Source: Polyangium jinanense
Lineage (GTDB): Bacteria > Myxococcota > Polyangia > Polyangiales > Polyangiaceae
Direction: 5' to 3'
DNA length: 64,000 bases
Assembly: GCF_028435365.1 (NCBI RefSeq)
Contig: NZ_JAGTJJ010000022.1
Location: 62,001-126,000 of the forward strand
Part shown: in pieces, positions 59,568 through 64,000 of the stretch
Layout of the letters: every line of letters starts with the position of its first letter
Position numbering within the stretch: the stretch's first letter is position 1
Made by a program: the position numbers and the translations under genes
Notes under the pieces: model-generated
What the model saw: the letters and a program-made list of their open reading frames with translations, nothing else
What the model was told of the DNA's origin: nothing
Database searches by the model: none

Positions 59568-60986
59568 ATGAAAGGTCCGACAGGGCGAGCGAAGGGGCCG
59601 AAGCAGACGCCGCGCAGCGCGCGAATCGCACAGCGCCGCTCGGACGAACGCGGGAGCCCCATCACGTTCGGAGAGCCGGGCCGTACCCCGAAATCACGCA
59701 AGGAGCCGCTGCACCTGCCCCATGTGGTCATCGTGGGCGGCGGCTTCGGCGGGCTCTATGCCGCCAAAGCGCTGCGCCACGCGCCCGTGCGCATCACCCT
59801 GCTCGACCGCAAGAACCACCACCTCTTCCAGCCGCTTCTTTATCAGGTCGCGACCGCAGGGCTGAACCCGGCCGAGATCGCCGCGCCGATCCGACGCGTC
59901 CTGCGCGATCAACGAAACGTGCGGGTGCTCCTCGGCGAGGTCACGGGCATCGATCCGAAAGAACGAACGGTGACCTCGTCGGCCGGGACGTTCGTATACG
60001 ATTACCTGATCCTCGCGACGGGCGCGAGTCACTCGTATTTCGGGCACGAGGAATGGGCACCCCTCGCCCCGGGACTGAAGAGCCTCGAGGACGCGCTGGA
60101 GATCCGGCGCCGCGTGCTCCTCGCATTCGAGAAGGCCGAGTGCTGCGCGCCTTCCCAGGAAGATCGCTCCGCGTGGCTGACGTTCGTGATCGTGGGCGGA
60201 GGGCCGACGGGCGTGGAGCTCGCCGGGACGCTGGCCGAGGTCGCTCACCATACCGTGGCAAACGACTTCCGGGTGATCGATCCGACGGCCGCGCGAATCG
60301 TGCTGGTCGAGGGGATCGATCGCGTGCTGCCCACGTATTCGGCACTGCTGTCGGCGCGCGCGGAGCGGCAGCTCCAGCGGCTCGGGGTGGAGGTACGCAC
60401 GAACGCGAGGGTGACGGGAATCGACGCGGAAGGGGTGCAGATCGGCGAGGAGCGTATCGCCGCGAAGACCGTGCTCTGGGCCGCAGGCGTGAAAGCCTCG
60501 CCGCTCGGCGAGGCCGTCGGCGCGCCGCTCGATCGCGCGGGGCGGGTGAAGGTCGCGCCGGATCTGTCGGTGCCCGGACACCCGGAGATCTTCGTGATCG
60601 GCGATCTCGCCGCGCTGGAGCAGGACGGATCCCCCGTACCGGGCCTCGCGCCCGCGGCGATCCAGGAGGCGCGCCATACCGCGAGGAACATCGTGCGGTC
60701 GATCCAAGGCGAGCCGCGGCAGCCGTTTCGGTACCTCGACAAGGGCACGCTGGCCACGATCGGACGGAACGCGGCGGTGGCGAACTTCGGGCGCCTGGAG
60801 CTCTCGGGCTTCGTCGCGTGGCTCGCGTGGCTCCTGATTCACGTATTTTTCCTGATCGGGTTCCGGAATCGGTTCCTCGTGCTCTTCGATTGGGCATTTT
60901 CCTACCTGACGTACGAGCGCGGCGCGCGGCTCATCACGGAATCCAGCCCGAAGGCGGCCCTGACCGAACCGGCGTCGAGGCGCTGA
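59568..60986 (+). CDS. ndh: type II NADH dehydrogenase
   Basis: 472 residues. The FAD site is VVIVGGGFGGLYAAKALR, the NADH site VIVGGGPTGVELAGTLAE, and the C-terminal membrane-binding helices follow LSGFVAWLAWLLIHVFFLIGF. The sequences HLFQPLLYQVAT and LWAAGVKASPL are typical of NDH-2 proteins. It feeds electrons from NADH to quinone without pumping protons. About 50 N-terminal residues before the FAD motif are Arg/Pro-rich and may not be translated; no strong ribosome binding site is seen at the ATG. Confidence 0.9.
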   Translation: MKGPTGRAKGPKQTPRSARIAQRRSDERGSPITFGEPGRTPKSRKEPLHLPHVVIVGGGFGGLYAAKALRHAPVRITLLDRKNHHLFQPLLYQVATAGLNPAEIAAPIRRVLRDQRNVRVLLGEVTGIDPKERTVTSSAGTFVYDYLILATGASHSYFGHEEWAPLAPGLKSLEDALEIRRRVLLAFEKAECCAPSQEDRSAWLTFVIVGGGPTGVELAGTLAEVAHHTVANDFRVIDPTAARIVLVEGIDRVLPTYSALLSARAERQLQRLGVEVRTNARVTGIDAEGVQIGEERIAAKTVLWAAGVKASPLGEAVGAPLDRAGRVKVAPDLSVPGHPEIFVIGDLAALEQDGSPVPGLAPAAIQEARHTARNIVRSIQGEPRQPFRYLDKGTLATIGRNAAVANFGRLELSGFVAWLAWLLIHVFFLIGFRNRFLVLFDWAFSYLTYERGARLITESSPKAALTEPASRR

Positions 60987-61139
60987 AGGGCGCCCAATTC
61001 TCCGAGCGAACGCGGAGGGCCCCTGCCGCCCTGGACGCGCGGCGAGGGCCGTGATAACCTTCACAAAGGTACGCGAAGGCCGCACCTTTCTTTCGTGGCG
61101 CCGGCGCGCGGCGCCCTCAACCCATTCGCCGGAGCACCA

Positions 61140-61985
61140 ATGACCCACGAGCGCATGGCCAAAGGCTTGATCCTGCTTTTTTTCGCGGCGGCGACGCTGT
61201 TCGCCGCCTGCGGCGGGGAAGACCCCGAGACAGCCGAGGACAAATACTGCAATCAGCGCTGCGATTGCAACAAGTGCACGGAAGACGAGCTGGCGTCGTG
61301 CCGCGACGACAAGATCAACCAGAAGGACGAGGCCGGGGACGCCGATTGCAAGGATGAATACTCGACCTACCTCACCTGCCTGACGAACGACGCCGCCTGC
61401 TCCGACGGCGATTACGATGAGTCGGTGTGTTTCGCCGAGGAGAGCGATCTCGATTCGTGCCTGAACCCGGCGCCGACCTGCAACCTCGCGAACAACGGCG
61501 TCTGCAATGAGCCCGCGCCGAAGGGCGACGGCCTCTGCGCGGCGGGATCGGACACGAAGGATTGCGCGATCCCGACGTGTCCCTCGGCCGGCGACGGGTA
61601 CTGCGACGAACCCGAAGGCTCCGGCCTCTGCGCGGAGGGATCCGATCCGATCGATTGCGGGGTCCCGACGTGTCCCTCGGCCGGCGACGGGTACTGCGAC
61701 GAACCCGAGGGCACCGGGCTCTGCGCGGAGGGCTCCGACCCGATCGATTGCTCCGCCCAGACCTGCCAGGCTTGCTACAATTACGTGCTCGATCCGTCCG
61801 CGGGCTCGCTCTGCGAGACGTCGACCTCGACGTACATCACCTTCCTCGACTGCGCGTGCGTGTCGTGCGCGGACGCTTGCGCCACGGGCGTGGACGTCTG
61901 CGATGCGTACCCCATCAGCTCGACGTGCCTGAGCTGCGCGCAGGAGCTGTGCTCCTCCACATTGAACACCTGCATCTCCGATTGA
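61140..61985 (+). CDS. Cys-rich lipoprotein with tandem repeats
   Basis: 281 residues. The signal ends in ATLFAACG (lipobox). The mature protein has more than 30 cysteines and two tandem 31-residue units of the pattern PTCPSAGDGYCDEPEGxG followed by LCAEGSDPIDC. Similar units are common in secreted myxobacterial proteins and probably form disulfide-bonded loops. The ATG at 61140 follows GGAG. Its role is not known. Confidence 0.8.
   Translation: MTHERMAKGLILLFFAAATLFAACGGEDPETAEDKYCNQRCDCNKCTEDELASCRDDKINQKDEAGDADCKDEYSTYLTCLTNDAACSDGDYDESVCFAEESDLDSCLNPAPTCNLANNGVCNEPAPKGDGLCAAGSDTKDCAIPTCPSAGDGYCDEPEGSGLCAEGSDPIDCGVPTCPSAGDGYCDEPEGTGLCAEGSDPIDCSAQTCQACYNYVLDPSAGSLCETSTSTYITFLDCACVSCADACATGVDVCDAYPISSTCLSCAQELCSSTLNTCISD
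61571..61756 (+). repeat. two tandem 93-bp coding repeats
   Basis: The segments 61571-61663 and 61664-61756 are nearly identical and each encodes one 31-residue unit of the Cys-rich lipoprotein. A third, more diverged unit precedes them. Confidence 0.8.
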
Positions 61986-62237
61986 GCGAGGCGCGCCCGT
62001 TCTGCTCACGTGCGTTCCCCACGCACGGACAATCCTCGTAACATCCCAGCGATTCCCGCTTCCTCTCCCATTTCCTTCGTCATCGTCCGCTCTTCCCGAT
62101 TGAATTCGGGAATGGCCTTCCCGCGGCCGGACGAGGCCGCCTGGCATTCCGTTTGCCCGAGGATGCTCGGGGACGCCCGTTCGGCCGCCTCTCGGCTCAC
62201 CCGATCCGCGCCCCCGAACGGGAAAAGGAGGGAGGAC

Positions 62238-62717
62238 ATGAAGGTCGGGAGAGCATTCTTCGCAGGAATCGTCGGCGGCGCCGCGACGACGCTGATAATG
62301 ACGGCCGCGCACACGGCCGGCGCGTCGGCGGACGTCATGCAGCTACTCGGCACGTTGCCCGGCAATGCGCCGAGCAGCATGTCGTGGCTCGTTGGATTCC
62401 TCGTAATCACCGTGACGTCGGGTCTCATCGGCATCGCCTACGGCGCCGCGTTCGAGACCATCACGCGGAGCGCAGGCGTCGCGACGGGCCTCAAGGTCTC
62501 GCTCGTGCACACCGCGCTCGCGGGCATCTTCGTGGGCCTGCTCGGCATGATGCACCCGCTCGTGCCGGAGACCATGCGCGCGCCGGGCTTCTTCATGTCG
62601 AAGTACGGCGGGCTCGGGATCCTCGCGTTCGTGGTCGGGCACCTCGTGTTCGGCGCCATCGTGGGGGGGCTCTACGGAGCGGTGACGACCGAAGACGAGA
62701 CGACGCCGTTCAAGTGA
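62238..62717 (+). CDS. small polytopic membrane protein
   Basis: 159 residues with four membrane helices (AFFAGIVGGAATTLIMTAAH, then segments near residues 48-70, 83-105 and 125-150) and short loops. The ATG at 62238 follows GGAGGAC. The first helix and the loop GTLPGNAPSSMSW are distinctive but I do not recognise the family. It is probably monocistronic, ending at the terminator at 62743-62781. Confidence 0.75.
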   Translation: MKVGRAFFAGIVGGAATTLIMTAAHTAGASADVMQLLGTLPGNAPSSMSWLVGFLVITVTSGLIGIAYGAAFETITRSAGVATGLKVSLVHTALAGIFVGLLGMMHPLVPETMRAPGFFMSKYGGLGILAFVVGHLVFGAIVGGLYGAVTTEDETTPFK

Positions 62718-62742
62718 TTCGCGTCGAGGGGAAACAAAAAGG

Positions 62743-62781
62743 AAAAGGCGCGGGCCCTTTTCGCGGGGCTCGCGCCTTTTT
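62743..62781. terminator. bidirectional terminator
   Basis: AAAAGGCGCG and CGCGCCTTTT, extended by GGCCC/GGGCT, form a 15-bp stem with A- and T-runs on both sides. It serves the plus-strand membrane protein gene and the minus-strand TPR gene that converge here. Confidence 0.85.
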
Positions 62782-62798
62782 CGTATTCGCGCCGAAAA

Positions 62799-64000
62799 TC
62801 AGGTCGCCGCGGGCGGCGTCTCCGGATTGGACATCACGCCGCCGAGGGTCAGACCCTCGTCGATCGATTTCACCGCGCGCTTGGCGCGCTTGCGGATGTC
62901 GACGTGCAGCGACTCGTCGAAATTGATGGCCGAGAATGCGCCACGCGCCTCGATCTTCTTTTCGAGGCCGAGGTAGGCCTCCGCCTCGTTCCAGCGAAGC
63001 TTCCAATCGCGCTTCGCCAGGTTCTCGAGCTTGCCCGCGTCCTCGACGATCTCCTGGTAGCGCTTCTCGTTGCCGAGCTGCGTCCAGAGCTCGGCGCGGA
63101 GGTCGTCGTCCTCCGGGCGAAGCGCGACGGCCTTCTTGAGGAGGTCGATGCCCTCGTCCTTCGCGCCCGTGGCGATCTTCGCCCGCGCGAGCGAGCGCCA
63201 CGCGCCCACCGCATTCGGGTGCGCCTCGGCGAACGCCGTGAGCGCCGGGATCGCGTTCGAGACGCCCTGGATGTTCGTGGCCGCGTCCGCGGGCCAGAAG
63301 CGATACTGAAGCGCGAGGAGATCGCCCGGATCCGCCTCGAGCGCCTTGTCGAGCGCCGCGCGCGCCTCGTCCGCGTTGCCCGCGGCCGCGAGCGAGCGCC
63401 CGAGCTCGACGTACGCACCCGCCGACTGCGCCTTCTCGACGTACGCCTTCGCCGCCGCGAGGGCCTCGTCCCGCCGGCCGAGGTCACGCAGGGCCGCGAT
63501 CTTCGCGAGCTCGCCGCGCTCGGCGGAAGCTGCGTCGCCGAGCTTGATGATGCGCTCGGCGATGGCGAGCACCACGATCGGGCGGGCCTCGCGCTCGTGA
63601 TACGCGAGCTGCTCCAGGTAATAGGCGGCGTCGCGCGCCTCGGCGTCCCACACGGAGGCGAGGTACTCGTCGACCTTGTCGCTGCGCACGTAGGTGAGCG
63701 AGGTGGCGTCGCGCGGGTTCTCGTAGACGGGCACGAGGACGCCGAGCTTGGCGAGCGCGTCGAGCGCGGGCTGGCAGTCGGGCTGCGCCTCGAGCGCCAG
63801 GACGAACTCGTCGATCGCCGCGTCCTTGTTGCTCATGGTCGCGTGGACCTGGCCGAGGCCGACGTGATAATCCGCGTCGCCCTCGAACGTCTTGCGGATC
63901 GACTGATAGGTCTTCAGCGCGGCCGGGTAATCACGCAAGGCCGTCTGCGCCGCGGCGAGGTTCAGGCGCGCGGCGTGATCGTCGGGATCCATCGACGCGA
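62799..64000 (-). CDS. TPR-repeat protein (5' end outside the window)
   Basis: At least 400 residues, running past the window edge. It is built of tetratricopeptide repeats: YPAALKTYQSIRKTFEGD, KDAAIDEFVLALEAQPDC, NADEARAALDKALEADPGD and AKDEGIDLLKKAVALRPED are typical helix pairs. It has no catalytic domain in the visible part and is likely a scaffold or a large assembly factor. The true start lies upstream of 64000. The stop faces the bidirectional terminator. Confidence 0.85.
   Translation of the reverse strand, partial: ASMDPDDHAARLNLAAAQTALRDYPAALKTYQSIRKTFEGDADYHVGLGQVHATMSNKDAAIDEFVLALEAQPDCQPALDALAKLGVLVPVYENPRDATSLTYVRSDKVDEYLASVWDAEARDAAYYLEQLAYHEREARPIVVLAIAERIIKLGDAASAERGELAKIAALRDLGRRDEALAAAKAYVEKAQSAGAYVELGRSLAAAGNADEARAALDKALEADPGDLLALQYRFWPADAATNIQGVSNAIPALTAFAEAHPNAVGAWRSLARAKIATGAKDEGIDLLKKAVALRPEDDDLRAELWTQLGNEKRYQEIVEDAGKLENLAKRDWKLRWNEAEAYLGLEKKIEARGAFSAINFDESLHVDIRKRAKRAVKSIDEGLTLGGVMSNPETPPAAT

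Noticed and set aside
59694..62312. 872-codon minus-strand open frame
   Set aside because: It is antisense to ndh and the Cys-rich lipoprotein, starts without a ribosome site and has Arg/His-rich low-complexity protein. It is a product of high GC codon bias.

Overview
The window is very GC-rich and almost gap-free, with codon bias strong enough to leave long spurious ORFs antisense to real genes. It carries an MglA-type gliding GTPase paralogue, a Ser/Thr protein kinase, FGE-like and Gly/Ala/Pro-rich lipoproteins, a STAND ATPase with WD40 repeats, Cys-rich lipoproteins and tandem hcp genes. Together these point to a myxobacterium, most likely of the Polyangium/Sorangium group. That is an inference from gene content; no rRNA is present.

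Layout. 0-4 kb: a carotenoid oxygenase, a rhodanese, a Cys-rich lipoprotein and a DUF433 protein. 4.2-8.7 kb: an overlapping zwf-opcA-pgl-glk cluster feeding glucose into the oxidative pentose phosphate pathway. 9.5-13.2 kb: a STAND ATPase with 14 WD40 blades, then an ECF sigma factor. 14.5-17.0 kb: a cytochrome bd-like membrane pair whose large subunit ends in a c-type cytochrome domain. 17.0-23.1 kb: MglA paralogue, lipoproteins and MltG. 24.0-24.4 kb: a cluster of palindromes.

24.4-34.9 kb: a VWA protein and a striking overlapping operon. It runs from a Ser/Thr kinase, to a pseudokinase fused to a penta-heme cytochrome c, to a double cyclic-nucleotide-binding/ferredoxin/membrane protein, to a tetra-heme/ferredoxin/FAD oxidoreductase. 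The fusions tie signalling domains directly to electron carriers. 35-51 kb: a copper-monooxygenase-like lipoprotein, acyl-CoA dehydrogenase, enoyl-CoA hydratase, two hcp paralogues, isoaspartyl peptidase, a GT-C-like membrane protein, an aminotransferase, an alpha/beta hydrolase and an orphan protein resembling part of RNA polymerase beta'.

51.2-58.1 kb: a one-strand (minus) tRNA array of 29 tRNA genes covering 14 amino acids. Embedded in it are a Ro60 (Rsr) gene, an HNH nuclease, a small membrane protein, two paralogous small ORFs with their own promoters and terminators, a 125-nt tRNA-like RNA with an expanded anticodon arm, and further structured intergenic RNAs. Ro60 works with Y RNAs, some of which mimic tRNA, so this island is the best candidate here for an undescribed RNA-based system. 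59-64 kb: an SRPBCC protein, type II NADH dehydrogenase, a Cys-rich lipoprotein, a small membrane protein and a TPR protein cut by the window end.
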